The translations under genes were made by a program, and so were the position numbers. This document shows, piece after piece, positions 39,022 through 48,604 of a DNA stretch of 64,000 nucleotides (within the stretch, counting starts at the first letter, position 1; every line of letters starts with the position of its first letter). Under the pieces are notes generated by a model, which did not search any database, was not told where the DNA came from, and saw nothing but the letters and a program-made list of their open reading frames with translations. Origin of the DNA: Aeromonas sp. FDAARGOS 1405 (GTDB lineage: Bacteria > Pseudomonadota > Gammaproteobacteria > Enterobacterales > Aeromonadaceae); contig NZ_CP077311.1 of NCBI RefSeq assembly GCF_019048265.1, positions 2,427,001 to 2,491,000 on the forward strand, in the 5' to 3' direction.

Positions 39022-41055
39022 TTACCAGATCTTCACCCGTTTTTGGGGTGGCAGATAGAGCTTGTCCCCCGGCTGGATGTTGAATGCCTCGTAGAAGGCG
39101 GGAATGTTCGGCACTACGCCGTTGACCCGGTACTCGGGAGGCGAGTGGGGGTCGGAGCGCAGCAGCATCTGCATCAGCTCGGGGCGATACATCCCCTTCC
39201 ACACCTGCGCCCAGCCGAGGAAGAAGCGCTGTTCGCCGGTGAAGCCGTCCAGCACCGGCGCCTCCTTGCCATCCAGTGACAGCTCGTAGGCCTTGTGGGC
39301 GATGGTGAGACCGCCGAGATCACCGATGTTCTCCCCCAGGGTAAACTGACCATTGACGAACTGGCCGTTGATGGGCTCGAAGCGGTTGTACTGGGCCACC
39401 AGACGGCTGGTGCGGAAGCGGAACTCCTTGAGATCTTGCGGTGTCCACCAGTCGCGCATCATGCCGTCACCGTCGGATTTGGCCCCCTGATCATCAAAAC
39501 CGTGGCCCATCTCGTGGCCAATGACCCCGCCGATGGCGCCGTAGTTGACCGCATCATCCGCCGTCATGTCGAAGAAGGGGGGCTGCAAGATGGCCGCCGG
39601 GAAGACGATCTCGTTGTTGCTCGGGTTGTAGTAGGCGTTCACCGTCTGGGGCGACATGTGCCACTCGTCCCGGTCGACCGGTTTGCCGAGGCGCGCCAGA
39701 CTGTCTGCGTATTCAAAGGCTTGCGAGCGTTGCAGGTTGCCCACCAGATCATCCGGTTTGATGGTGATGGCGCTGTAATCCTTCCACTTGTCGGGGTAGC
39801 CGATCTTGGGGCGGAACTTGGCCAGCTTCTCGAGTGCCTGCGCCTTGGTCTCGGGCGACATCCAGTCGAGCTCCTTGATGCTCTGGCCGTAGGCGGTGCG
39901 CAGGTTCTCCACCAGCAGCTCCATCCGCTCCTTGGCCGCTGGCGGGAAGTAGCGGGCCACATAGAGCTGGCCGACCGCTTCACCCAGATGATCGTTCAGC
40001 ACCCCGAGCGCCCGCTCCCAGCTGGCCCGCTGCTTGGGCGTGCCGCTCAATGTGGTGCCGTAGAAGGCGAAGTTGGCGCGGTCGGTCTCGCTGTCGAGAT
40101 AGGGGGCGTAATCGGTCAGCAGTTGCCACTTGAGGTAGGCCTGCCAGTCGGCGATGGGAGTCTGGGCCATCACCTGATCCAGCGCGCTCAGATAGGTCGG
40201 CTGACCGATAATGAGCTCCGGCTGGCCAGCAATGCCTGCGGCATTGAGATAAGCCTGCCAGTCGAGATGGGGGGCGAGGCGTGCCAGTTCGCTGGCGGGG
40301 CGCTTGTTGTAGTTCTTCTCCCGATCCCGCAGGGCCACGTTGTCCCACTGGATGGTGGCGAGCCGGGTTTCGAGGGCCAGAATCCGCTTGGCCTTGCCGC
40401 TCGGGTCAGATTCCCCGAGGCGGCTCAGCATGGCGGCGATATGCTGCTGGTACTTCTGGCGCAGGGCCTGACTCTCGGGATCCTGCTTGAGGTAGTAGTC
40501 CCGATCCGGCAGTCCCAGTCCACCTTGATAGAGGTAGACAGCATAGCGGTCGGGGGACTTGGCATCGGCGTCGATCCAGATGCCAAACGGCGCGCCGCCG
40601 CCCATGCGGCCACTTTGGGCAAAGGCGCGGGCCAGCGCGGCCTGATCACCGATCCGGTCGATATCGGCCAGCGCCGGTGCCAGCGGGGTGAGCCCCTTGG
40701 CATCGCGGCCTGCCTGATCCAGATAGCTGGCGTAGAGATCGCGGATCTGCTGGGTCGGCGTGCCGGTGGCGGCCTCCTGCTTGGCCAGCCCCTCGACCAG
40801 CACCCGCACATCGGCGAGGGATTTGTCCCGCAGCATGTAGAAAGCGCCATCGGCGGGGCGATCGTCGGGGATCTTGGCGGTGGCGAGCCACTTGCCATTG
40901 ACGTAACGGAAGAAGTCATCGCCGGGTTTGACCTGGGTGTCCATATTGGCCAGCGCCAGCCCGGAGTGTTTGGGGGAGTCTTGCGGTACCTGACTGCAGC
41001 CAGCCAGCAGGGCCAGTCCAATCAGGCCGGCCAGTAAGCTTTTCTTATTGTTCAT
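39022..41055 (-). CDS. M13-family zinc metallopeptidase lipoprotein (PepO-like)
   Basis: A 677-residue neprilysin/PepO-type endopeptidase. The N-terminal signal ends in a lipobox LALLAGC (Cys about 20), so it is a lipoprotein. The HExxH zinc motif lies in VIGHEMGHGFDDQG (about 515), the third ligand in the ENIGDLGGLTIA block (about 572), and the substrate NAYYNP segment at about 465. The C-terminus ends with the VKIW signature of M13 peptidases. It cleaves peptides up to about 40 residues in family members. I use the ATG of MNNKKS; an in-frame TTG 15 bases upstream could add five residues. Confidence 0.93.
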   Translation of the reverse strand: MNNKKSLLAGLIGLALLAGCSQVPQDSPKHSGLALANMDTQVKPGDDFFRYVNGKWLATAKIPDDRPADGAFYMLRDKSLADVRVLVEGLAKQEAATGTPTQQIRDLYASYLDQAGRDAKGLTPLAPALADIDRIGDQAALARAFAQSGRMGGGAPFGIWIDADAKSPDRYAVYLYQGGLGLPDRDYYLKQDPESQALRQKYQQHIAAMLSRLGESDPSGKAKRILALETRLATIQWDNVALRDREKNYNKRPASELARLAPHLDWQAYLNAAGIAGQPELIIGQPTYLSALDQVMAQTPIADWQAYLKWQLLTDYAPYLDSETDRANFAFYGTTLSGTPKQRASWERALGVLNDHLGEAVGQLYVARYFPPAAKERMELLVENLRTAYGQSIKELDWMSPETKAQALEKLAKFRPKIGYPDKWKDYSAITIKPDDLVGNLQRSQAFEYADSLARLGKPVDRDEWHMSPQTVNAYYNPSNNEIVFPAAILQPPFFDMTADDAVNYGAIGGVIGHEMGHGFDDQGAKSDGDGMMRDWWTPQDLKEFRFRTSRLVAQYNRFEPINGQFVNGQFTLGENIGDLGGLTIAHKAYELSLDGKEAPVLDGFTGEQRFFLGWAQVWKGMYRPELMQMLLRSDPHSPPEYRVNGVVPNIPAFYEAFNIQPGDKLYLPPQKRVKIW

Positions 41056-41235
41056 CTTGTTTGATTCCAATTCCGATTGTTTGCTTCCCTGCCCATCTTC
41101 CTTGCTCCAACCGGTTGTGCGACCGCCTTGCGGCCAGCCTGGTGGAGAGGGCGGGCGAGCCTCACTCTAGCAGCAGGGTTGCAGCTTGATAAGCCCGACT
41201 CTGCTAAGATCGGCCGGTCCGTTTTGGGGAAGCCT

Positions 41236-42594
41236 ATGATTTCTCATCTTTATTCTCGCTTTTGTCTGACTATGCCAGCGCCGGAAGGTTCCACCGGTCT
41301 GCTGGTGGCCTTCAGTGGCGGCCTCGACTCCACCCTGCTGCTGGTGCTGGCGGCGCAGTATGCCCGCGAGCACAGCCTGCCACTTCGCGCCCTGCACGTG
41401 CACCACGGCCTCAGTCCCCATGCCGATGAGTGGGTCGCTCATTGTGAAGCCGTGTGTCAGCAATTGGCGGTGGAGCTGCTGGTCGAGCGGGTAACCCTTG
41501 CCCGTGGCAATGGCGAGAGTCTGGAGGCGCAGGCGCGCACCGCCCGTTACCAGCGGCTGACTGCCCGGATGCGGGAGGGGGAGTGGCTGCTCACCGCCCA
41601 CCATCAGGACGATCAGCTGGAAACCCTGCTGCTGGCCCTCAAGCGCGGCGCCGGTCTGCGCGGGCTGGCGGGGATCTTGCCAAGCCAGCCCTTTGCCGGC
41701 GGCCTGTTGCTGCGCCCGCTGCTCGATATGAGTCGCGCCGAGCTGGGAGAGGCGGCGGCGAGCCTCCCCTTTGGCTGGGTGGAGGATGAGAGCAATCTGG
41801 ACGTGAGTTATGACCGCAACTTTTTGCGCCAGACGCTTATCCCCCAGCTCAAGGCGCGCTGGCCCGCCATGGCCCAGACCGCGGCGCGCAGCATGGCCCT
41901 GTGCGCCGAGCAGGAGGCGCTGCTGGATGAGCTGGCCGAGAGTGACTGGCAGCTGGCGGGCGAGGGGGAGGCGCTCCATATCGGTCCGCTGCACGCCCTT
42001 TCACCCACCCGGCGCAACAATCTGCTGCGCTACTGGATCCGCCGGCAGGGGGGCGAGATGCCATCCCGTGAGCAGCTTGCCCGGCTGTGGCAGGAGGTCG
42101 CGTTGGCGCGCGGCGATGCCAATCCCCAGCTCAACTGGGGGCGCCAGAGCTGTCGCCGTTATCAGGAGCGGCTCTATCTGGTGAGCTCTGACCTGCAACC
42201 CTGTCATCAGGTATTGCCGCTGACCGTGGGTGAGCCGCTGACCCTGCCGGACGGGTTGGGCGAGCTGGTGGTGCGCATGGCGGAGCACTGCGAGGGGCTG
42301 CTGCGTGCCCCCCGAGCGGATGAGCCGCTCTCGGTGCGTTTTCAGGTGGCGCCCGGGATCCCCCTCAAACCGGTGGGGCGAAGCGGCAGTCGGCGGATGA
42401 AGAAGCTGCTGCAGGAGTATGGCGTGCCTTCGTGGCAGCGGGGGCGCATCCCCATCCTTTACTATGGCGAGCAGGTGGCGGCGGTGGTGGGGCTCTTTGT
42501 CTGCGATGGTTTTATGGCGCAGGGGGCCGGGCTGGTCTGTCACTGGCAGGAGAGCGGTGCAGCCCCCATTCTGCCTGAGCTGGATCTCCCCTGA
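41236..42594 (+). CDS. tilS: tRNA(Ile)-lysidine synthase
   Basis: A 452-residue PP-loop ATPase that converts C34 of tRNA-Ile(CAU) to lysidine, changing its reading from AUG to AUA. The P-loop SGGLDSTLLL is at about 30-39, the HVHHGLSPHADEW segment at about 58, and HHQDDQLETLLLALKRGAG at about 134. A TilS substrate-binding domain and C-terminal TilS_C domain complete the protein (ending near 448). GGGGAAG precedes the ATG. The frame is open 159 bases upstream but unlikely coding, as the gene is divergent from pepO. Confidence 0.95.
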   Translation: MISHLYSRFCLTMPAPEGSTGLLVAFSGGLDSTLLLVLAAQYAREHSLPLRALHVHHGLSPHADEWVAHCEAVCQQLAVELLVERVTLARGNGESLEAQARTARYQRLTARMREGEWLLTAHHQDDQLETLLLALKRGAGLRGLAGILPSQPFAGGLLLRPLLDMSRAELGEAAASLPFGWVEDESNLDVSYDRNFLRQTLIPQLKARWPAMAQTAARSMALCAEQEALLDELAESDWQLAGEGEALHIGPLHALSPTRRNNLLRYWIRRQGGEMPSREQLARLWQEVALARGDANPQLNWGRQSCRRYQERLYLVSSDLQPCHQVLPLTVGEPLTLPDGLGELVVRMAEHCEGLLRAPRADEPLSVRFQVAPGIPLKPVGRSGSRRMKKLLQEYGVPSWQRGRIPILYYGEQVAAVVGLFVCDGFMAQGAGLVCHWQESGAAPILPELDLP

Positions 42595-42616
42595 CTTGAT
42601 CGGGGGTTAACTCCCC

Positions 42617-42658
42617 AAAAAAAGAAGCTCCGGTCACATGGCGCGCATGTGCCGGAGC
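42617..42658 (-). terminator. Terminator of the GGDEF gene (minus strand)
   Basis: GCTCCGG-CACATG pairs with CATGTG-CCGGAGC (one bulged T), 5-base loop, followed on the minus strand by TTCTTTTTTT. Confidence 0.85.
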
Positions 42659-42674
42659 AAAGAAGAGTTCGGGA

Positions 42675-43577
42675 TTATTCGTTAGGGCTGGCCTTGCCGG
42701 CTTTTTTGCGGGCGTAGAGGTGACTGTCGGCCGCCTCGTAGAGGCTCGGCACATCGACCCCGGATTGCCAGCTGGCGGCGCCAAGGCTGCATCCGACCGA
42801 GAAGGTGCTGAGCTCCTTGTTGGTCATCAACATATGCTGCAGTCGCAGCCAGACCGGGCGCCACGCCTCGGGTTCGGCCGGTTGCAGCAGCAGGGCAAAT
42901 TCATCTCCCCCGAGCCGGAAGGCTTGATCCGTGCTGCGGATACACCCCTTGAGCAGCTGGGCAAAACGGCTCAGCACCAGATCCCCCACCGGATGACCCC
43001 AGGTGTCATTGATCTGCTTGAAGCGATCGAGATCCAGCAGCACCAGCACCAGACCGTGGGGCTCGCGGCTGTGCTGCTCGATGGCGCGACCGATGGCCTC
43101 GTCAAAGTAGGAGCGGTTGCCAAGGCCGGTCAGGTGATCGAGCCGGACCAGCTGATCCAGTTTTTCCAGCCGCAGATAGAGGGGCAGCAGCAGGCAGAGC
43201 AGCTGATGGTATTGCATCAGTACCCGTTGCTGGCTGCCGCTCAGCGGATGTTCCAGCTCGTAGTGGAGCTGGCCGAGCAGCTGGCCATGCTGACCGCGCA
43301 GCTCGAACGGATAGTTGTGCAGGTTGAGGGTGGCCAGAGGCGGGTGCTGGATCAGCACATGGGGCTGGCCACAATCGAGGTAGAGACCGTGGATCCTGAC
43401 AATTCTTGCCGCACGATCGGCAAAAGTTGTCAGCAGACCGCCGAGATCGCTCTGCCCCAACAACTGCTCGAGCAACTGGTTGCGTTCAACGCTGGGCAAC
43501 GGCGTGAGCCGCTCCATCTGGCGAACCCACTGCTCGATGCCATGGCTAAAGCCATTAAGTGACGACGTATTTTCCAT
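42675..43577 (-). CDS. GGDEF diguanylate cyclase
   Basis: A 300-residue soluble protein with no membrane segment: an N-terminal sensing region of about 140 residues (unrecognised, helical) and a C-terminal GGDEF domain. The catalytic signature is intact, GGDEF at 223-227, and the RxxD inhibitory site (RSTD, 214-217) sits five residues before it, as in enzymes with c-di-GMP feedback. The LLDLDRFKQIND metal/GTP motif is present. It should make cyclic di-GMP. AGGTGGAAG precedes the ATG. The gene is divergent from a CPA2 antiporter with 118 bases between starts. Confidence 0.93.
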   Translation of the reverse strand: MENTSSLNGFSHGIEQWVRQMERLTPLPSVERNQLLEQLLGQSDLGGLLTTFADRAARIVRIHGLYLDCGQPHVLIQHPPLATLNLHNYPFELRGQHGQLLGQLHYELEHPLSGSQQRVLMQYHQLLCLLLPLYLRLEKLDQLVRLDHLTGLGNRSYFDEAIGRAIEQHSREPHGLVLVLLDLDRFKQINDTWGHPVGDLVLSRFAQLLKGCIRSTDQAFRLGGDEFALLLQPAEPEAWRPVWLRLQHMLMTNKELSTFSVGCSLGAASWQSGVDVPSLYEAADSHLYARKKAGKASPNE

Positions 43578-43619
43578 GGTCTTCCACCTGTAACACCTGA
43601 CTACTGTCTCCTCCGTGCA

Positions 43620-43634
43620 ATTGGCATGCCCAAT
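43620..43634. promoter_or_regulatory. Dyad in the GGDEF/antiporter divergent gap
   Basis: ATTGG-CATGC-CCAAT is a 5-5-5 inverted repeat in the 118-base divergent gap between the GGDEF gene and the antiporter gene. It may be a shared operator; this is inferred. Confidence 0.3.
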
Positions 43635-43695
43635 ATATCTTTCCTGCCCGCCAGATCGGCTGACTAAGCTTAAGTCGATAAAAGGAGAGGGAAAT

Positions 43696-45648
43696 TTGTA
43701 CACCGACCTGTTGATCCTGCTGTTCGCCGCCGTGCTGCTGGTGGCAACTTTCCGGCGCCTCGGCTTGCCGGTGATCCTCGCCTACCTGATTGCCGGCGTG
43801 TTGCTCGGCCCCCACGGGCTGGCGGTGATCACCGGCCAGTCGATCATGCAGACCATTGCCGAGCTCGGGATCGTCTTTCTGATGTTCTCGCTGGGGCTGG
43901 AGTTCTCCCTGCCGAAATTGCTGGCGATGCGCCGGTTGGTGCTGGGGGTCGGGGTGCTGCAGGTGCTGCTCACCTCGCTGCTCTTTTTTGCCATCGGCTG
44001 GTGGTGGGGGCTGGGTTTGGCCCAGTCGCTGGTGGTGGCGGGGACGCTGGCGCTCTCCTCCACGGCGGTGGTGATCAAGCAGCTCGGCGAGCAGAAGCAG
44101 CTCCATACCCGCCGAGCCCAGCTGGGGGTGAGCGTGCTGCTGTTTCAGGATCTGGCGGTGGTGCCCCTGCTGGTGATGATCCCGATCCTCGCCCAGCCTG
44201 AAGTACAGGGGAGTGCCCTGGCCGCCGAGATCGCCTGGGCCACCCTCAAGGGGTTGTTTGCCTTGCTCACCCTGCTGGCGGTCGGCAAGTGGTTGCTGCC
44301 GCTGCTGTTTCACGAGGTGGCGCGGGCCCGCTCCGACGAGTTGTTCGTGCTTAGTGCCCTGCTGGTGGCGCTGCTGGCTGCCTACATGACCCATTCGCTC
44401 GGGTTGTCGATGGCGCTGGGGGCGTTTCTGGCGGGGATGATGCTGGGGGAGTCTCACTACCGTCATCAGCTGGAGGTAGACATCAAGCCCTTTCGCGATG
44501 TGCTGATGGGGCTCTTCTTTATCACCATCGGCATGGCCATGGAGTGGGAGCTGGTGGCGCGGGCTTGGTGGCAGGTGCTGATCTGCGTGGTGCTGCTGGT
44601 GCTGTGCAAATCCCTGCTGGTACTGCTGGCCGGGCGGCTGATGGGGGAGCGCAAGCGCGACAGCATGGCCGCCGGCATCATGCTCAGTCAGGTGGGGGAG
44701 TTTGGCTTCGTGCTGCTGGCGCTGGCGTTGCACCACGGCCTGCTGGATCAGCAACTGGTCTCCCTGCTGATCGGCATCGGCATCATCTCCATCGCCATGA
44801 CCCCCTGGCTGGTGACCCAGGCCCATTCGCTGGCTCGCAGCCTCACCGATCCGGCGCTGCTGACCCGCTCCGAGGTGGCCCAGTCGGGCCTGAGCAAAAA
44901 CCAGCATGTCATCATCGCCGGGTTTGGCCGGGCGGGGCAGACCTGCGCCCGCTTCCTCAAAATCGAAGAGATCCCCTTTCTGGCCCTCGATCTCGACCCC
45001 GAGCGGGTGAGCGAGGCCAAGCTGGCGGGGGAGCAGGTGGCCTTCGGCGATGCCAGCCGCCGCGATATTCTGCTGGCTGCCGGGCTGTTGCGGGCACGGC
45101 TGGTGATCATCACCTTCGATGACCGCAAGCGGGTTGAGGCGATGCTGGCACTGATCCGCGAACTGGCGGGGGATCTCAAGGTGCTGGTGCGCACCCGGGA
45201 TGACAGCTTTCTGGAGCAGTACAAGCAGGCGGGGGCTTTCGAGGTGATTCCCGAATCCCAGGAGGGTGCCCTGATGCTGGTCTCCCACCTGCTGCTCAAC
45301 TGCGATATCCCAATTGGCCGGGTGATCCGTCGGATGGAGCTGGAGCGCAGCAACCAGTATCGCTTCCTGCACGGCTTCTACTGGGGGGATCAGAGTGCCA
45401 GCAATCTGGAGGCAGATCAGCTGCTTGAACGCCTCCATCCGCTGTTGCTGCACGATCAGGCGTGGGCGGTAGGCCGTGAAGTGCGCGAGCTGCCGCTTGA
45501 TGAGGTGCGGATCAAGGAGGTGCAGCGCGCGGATCAGAGCCTGGAGCCCAGACCCGAGCTGGTGCTGGCGGCCGGTGATCGGCTGATCCTGTTTGGTACC
45601 GTGGTGGCGATGGAACAGGCTGAGCAGCGTTTGCTGGAGGGGCGCTGA
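43696..45648 (+). CDS. Kef-type CPA2 monovalent cation:proton antiporter with RCK domains
   Basis: A 650-residue protein starting at TTG with AAAGGAGAGG directly upstream. The N-terminal half has about 12 transmembrane helices of the Na+/H+ exchanger fold, including GVLLGPHGLAVI and the LGVSVLLFQDLAVVPLLV block. A RCK_N/TrkA-N nucleotide-binding domain follows (about 405-525, IIAGFGRAGQTCARFL), then a C-terminal RCK_C-like domain (ending near 645). KefB/KefC use such a layout for glutathione-gated K+ efflux. The ion and ligand cannot be told from sequence. Unlike kefB/kefC, it has no ancillary oxidoreductase gene beside it. Confidence 0.9.
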   Translation: MYTDLLILLFAAVLLVATFRRLGLPVILAYLIAGVLLGPHGLAVITGQSIMQTIAELGIVFLMFSLGLEFSLPKLLAMRRLVLGVGVLQVLLTSLLFFAIGWWWGLGLAQSLVVAGTLALSSTAVVIKQLGEQKQLHTRRAQLGVSVLLFQDLAVVPLLVMIPILAQPEVQGSALAAEIAWATLKGLFALLTLLAVGKWLLPLLFHEVARARSDELFVLSALLVALLAAYMTHSLGLSMALGAFLAGMMLGESHYRHQLEVDIKPFRDVLMGLFFITIGMAMEWELVARAWWQVLICVVLLVLCKSLLVLLAGRLMGERKRDSMAAGIMLSQVGEFGFVLLALALHHGLLDQQLVSLLIGIGIISIAMTPWLVTQAHSLARSLTDPALLTRSEVAQSGLSKNQHVIIAGFGRAGQTCARFLKIEEIPFLALDLDPERVSEAKLAGEQVAFGDASRRDILLAAGLLRARLVIITFDDRKRVEAMLALIRELAGDLKVLVRTRDDSFLEQYKQAGAFEVIPESQEGALMLVSHLLLNCDIPIGRVIRRMELERSNQYRFLHGFYWGDQSASNLEADQLLERLHPLLLHDQAWAVGREVRELPLDEVRIKEVQRADQSLEPRPELVLAAGDRLILFGTVVAMEQAEQRLLEGR

Positions 45649-45676
45649 GCACCCTCGCACTCATCGTCTGCCCCCT

Positions 45677-46822
45677 TTACTCCCGCTCTTTTGGTAGCCC
45701 TTCGATATCGAGGAAGGCGACGACCCGCTCCCGCTCCCTCAGGGTGTCCTGATAGCCCAGCTTGATCAGCTGTTGGCAATAACCCGGATAGAACATCAAA
45801 AAGCTGGCCAGACTGCTGGTCTCATCCCCCTTCACGCCCAGCACCCGCAACAGGCGGCGCAACTTTAGCGGTAGTTTGCGCAGGTAGGCCAGTGCGATGG
45901 TGTCGAGATCCTGACTCGGTTTCAGCACGCAGGTCTCCACCCGCTTCAGCTTGAGGCGATTGCGCTCCCGCTCAGGGATCAGATCCAGAGTCTGGTTGAT
46001 GCGCCACAGCCGCTCCAAATCAGAGTTGAGAGTGTCGGTAAAGACGGTATCGAGCAGATGGCTGGCGATATTGGAGCTGGTGAGATGGCCGTGATGATGG
46101 GTCGGCGCCGAGTGGGCTGGCGGATCCAGGGTGATCAGCAGGATCCGCTCCGCCCCCAGATGGATGGCGGGGCTGAGTGGGCTCAGCTGGTGGATGGAGC
46201 CATCGCCGTAGAACTTCTCGCCGATCCGGGTGGCCGGAAAGACGAAGGGGAGCGCCGAGGAGGCGAGCAGATGCTCAGATGTAAGCACGGTGCGCACCCC
46301 GCGCCGTCTGGCCCGCTCCCACGGATGGTGGTCAGCCCGCCCCTGAAAGAAGGTGGTCGAGAGACCGTCGTCATAATCCGACGCCGTGATGGCCAGCGCC
46401 TCCAGACTGCCGTAGAGGATGTTGTCATCGATGCGGTGATAGTCGATGAGCTGATCCAGCAGGCGGCGCAGCGGGGCGTTATCAAAGAGCTGAAAAGCGT
46501 GGTTGGTGTGGGGATTTATCAGCCCTGCCGAGCCTTCATACATCAACCGCCACAGCAGGCGCCCCGGGTGAAAATCGAAGATGTGGTGCGTCTCGAAGCG
46601 CCGCCAGACCCACTCCAGCTTGCGCACCCCCAGATGGAAGCAGGAGGCGTAGCAGGCGAGCGCGGTGACGTTGATGGCCCCCGCCGAAGTGCCGCACAGG
46701 ATGGGAAAAGGGATGCCGAGATTGCGCGGGTAGAGCTCCGCAATCGCCTTGAGGGCGCCGACCTGATAGGCGGCGCGAGCACCGCCACCGGTGAGCAACA
46801 ACGCTGTATTGGGTCTGGCCAT
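45677..46822 (-). CDS. Patatin-like phospholipase
   Basis: A 381-residue patatin-fold protein, probably a phospholipase A or lysophospholipase. The oxyanion loop GGGARAAYQVG is at residues 12-22, the nucleophile elbow CGTSAGA at about 43-49, and the Asp of the Ser-Asp dyad is in FYGDGSIHQLSP (about 210). An internal 30-residue basic segment follows. No signal peptide, so it may act from the cytoplasmic side or be exported otherwise. E. coli YjjU and RssA-type proteins are relatives. It faces the antiporter gene and has no clear operon partner. Confidence 0.9.
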   Translation of the reverse strand: MARPNTALLLTGGGARAAYQVGALKAIAELYPRNLGIPFPILCGTSAGAINVTALACYASCFHLGVRKLEWVWRRFETHHIFDFHPGRLLWRLMYEGSAGLINPHTNHAFQLFDNAPLRRLLDQLIDYHRIDDNILYGSLEALAITASDYDDGLSTTFFQGRADHHPWERARRRGVRTVLTSEHLLASSALPFVFPATRIGEKFYGDGSIHQLSPLSPAIHLGAERILLITLDPPAHSAPTHHHGHLTSSNIASHLLDTVFTDTLNSDLERLWRINQTLDLIPERERNRLKLKRVETCVLKPSQDLDTIALAYLRKLPLKLRRLLRVLGVKGDETSSLASFLMFYPGYCQQLIKLGYQDTLRERERVVAFLDIEGLPKERE

Positions 46823-46895
46823 ATGCTGGCGCCTTATTGTGTCCTGACAAGAATGTTCCCACTGACAAATTAACTATAAGGCGCTGTATCAAATA

Positions 46896-46922
46896 TAAAA
46901 ACGGGCGCTGGCCCGTTTTTTT
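46896..46922. terminator. Terminator between the patatin and hydrolase genes
   Basis: AAAAACGGGC pairs with GCCCGTTTTT around a 4-base loop; on the minus strand it ends the alpha/beta-hydrolase transcript with a run of T residues. Confidence 0.85.
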
Positions 46923-46934
46923 CATGGCCCCATG

Positions 46935-47819
46935 TCAAAGGGCGCGGTGAGGATTTTCCGGTCGAGCCAGCTGATCGAAGGCGGCGAATACCGGGGCGCT
47001 GGCGAGGATACGACCGTGGCCCAGACCCCGGGTGCTCACCAGCCGGGTATGACCATCCTGACTGGCCCGCAAGGAATCGCCGTGCGGAGCAAATCTGTCC
47101 TCCTCGTCGTGCACTATCATCGCCGCGCCGCTGCGACTAGCGAGGCGACCCAGTGGATCGACCGTGCTCAAGGGGTGCTGGTACTCTTGCTCAATCTCCT
47201 TGACCACCGCATCGAACAACCGGATGGAGTAGCCGGAGCGCGCCACCATGCCGTAGAGTTGGGGCACATAGTCGAGCACTGGCGAAATCAACAGCAGCGG
47301 CAGGGTATCGATACCCGGCTGACGGCTGGAGAGGGTGACGGCGCCCCCCATGCTGTGGGCGATGATCCCGTGCAGCGGACCTGCTTCGCTGGCCAGCTTG
47401 GTCGCCAGCTCGTCGAAGGCGCGCACGAAGCGGGGCAGATGGCCAGTGTTGCCTGCGCTCTGGCCGTGGGCCGGATGATCGTAGGCAATGGCGGTGAAAC
47501 CCTGCGCGGCGATATGGCTCATCAGCGGATAGAACTGGCTAGCGCTGCCGGACCAGCCGTGCATCAGCAGCCACAGTGGCCCCTGACCGAGCCGATAGCT
47601 CATCAATAACCCTTCGCTGGTATGGACGGCCTGCTTCACCAGACCCGCAGGCTCGTGGTCATCCCGCTGGTTGCGCTGGGGGGTGAGCAACAACTTGCTG
47701 GCGGTACGCTTGGCATGGGTAGGGGCGAGTCTGTGGTGCAACCGGGTACCGATCCCCAGCAGCCATTTGCTCGGGCTGAAGCGGCGGGTGTTGAAGTAGA
47801 TCTTGCTGCTCATGTTCAT
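46935..47819 (-). CDS. Alpha/beta hydrolase
   Basis: A 294-residue alpha/beta-hydrolase-fold enzyme. The oxyanion HG motif is in LMHGWSGSASQF, the nucleophile serine in AHSMGGAV (about 145-152), the acid in VHDEEDRF and the histidine in RGLGHGRI. The substrate is unknown; an esterase or lipase role is possible. It lies 75 bases downstream of a TetR gene on the same strand, a common regulator-target pair. Two in-frame ATGs open the protein, six bases apart, with no strong ribosome site. Confidence 0.87.
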   Translation of the reverse strand: MNMSSKIYFNTRRFSPSKWLLGIGTRLHHRLAPTHAKRTASKLLLTPQRNQRDDHEPAGLVKQAVHTSEGLLMSYRLGQGPLWLLMHGWSGSASQFYPLMSHIAAQGFTAIAYDHPAHGQSAGNTGHLPRFVRAFDELATKLASEAGPLHGIIAHSMGGAVTLSSRQPGIDTLPLLLISPVLDYVPQLYGMVARSGYSIRLFDAVVKEIEQEYQHPLSTVDPLGRLASRSGAAMIVHDEEDRFAPHGDSLRASQDGHTRLVSTRGLGHGRILASAPVFAAFDQLARPENPHRAL

Positions 47820-47894
47820 CCTGTGGTTTTTATGTGCGAACGGTCGTGCTTTTTATCGGTTTTTAAAAAGTCGTGTTGAACGGATGCCAAAACA

Positions 47895-48491
47895 TCAGCG
47901 CCAGCTGGCGAGCAGAGCGTCCACTTCGGGCCAGAAGTGGCGGGCCGGATCCTGACACAGTTCGAGATCGTTGAACACCTGATCCGCCAGATAGAGGCCA
48001 TAGAGGCGGTAAACGGCGCGCCAGGGATCCATCTCCTGTCGCCACTCGCCTGCAGCCTGACCCTGCACCACCTGACGGGCCAGATAGTCGAGCCAGAAGC
48101 GCACCAGTTGCCGGGCGGCTTGCTGCACCTGGCTCTTTTGCTCATGGCCATCCTGCACCGAGGTCCAGGCGTCGAGAAACATGCAGCGTCCGGCGAAGCA
48201 GTGGTTCCACGCCTGCCAGGCCCGCAGCAGGGCGATCAGCTTGTCATGCTGGCTCTGGTGCTCCTGCTGGCGTACCGGCTGGATCACCCGCAGCCGGAAC
48301 ACCTCGGCGGCGTACTCCAGCACGGCGATCTGCAGATTGTCGCGGGATTGAAAGTGGGCAAACAGGCCGCTTTTCGACATCTCGCAGGCGCTGGCCAGCG
48401 AGCCGATGGTCAGGCTCTCCAGCCCTTGCTGGCTAGCCTGCTCAAAGGCGTTTTGCAAAATGTTTTCCCGGGTCAGGCGCCCTTTACTCAT
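47895..48491 (-). CDS. TetR-family transcriptional regulator
   Basis: A 198-residue TetR repressor. The helix-turn-helix spans about residues 5-50 (LTRENILQNAFEQASQQGLESLTIGSLASACEMSKSGLFAHF) with the standard recognition helix, followed by a ligand-binding domain about 60-195 with a C-terminal TetR_C-like helical block. AGGAGAGAAGG precedes the ATG; the 24 extra upstream codons lack support. It is probably the local repressor of the adjacent hydrolase gene 75 bases downstream. Confidence 0.9.
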   Translation of the reverse strand: MSKGRLTRENILQNAFEQASQQGLESLTIGSLASACEMSKSGLFAHFQSRDNLQIAVLEYAAEVFRLRVIQPVRQQEHQSQHDKLIALLRAWQAWNHCFAGRCMFLDAWTSVQDGHEQKSQVQQAARQLVRFWLDYLARQVVQGQAAGEWRQEMDPWRAVYRLYGLYLADQVFNDLELCQDPARHFWPEVDALLASWR

Positions 48492-48604
48492 CCTTCTCTC
48501 CTCGTTGGCGCTGGCAGCATAAAGTACGATCGTGCTAATTGTCGAGCAACAAATAGCCAGCATGGCTGGCTATGTCGTCTCGCGCGTGTCACTGCGTGCG
48601 GGTT

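Noticed and set aside
43555..45660. A 701-codon minus-strand frame opposite the CPA2 antiporter
   Set aside because: Shadow of the antiporter gene; its His/Gln-rich translation is the usual antisense pattern.
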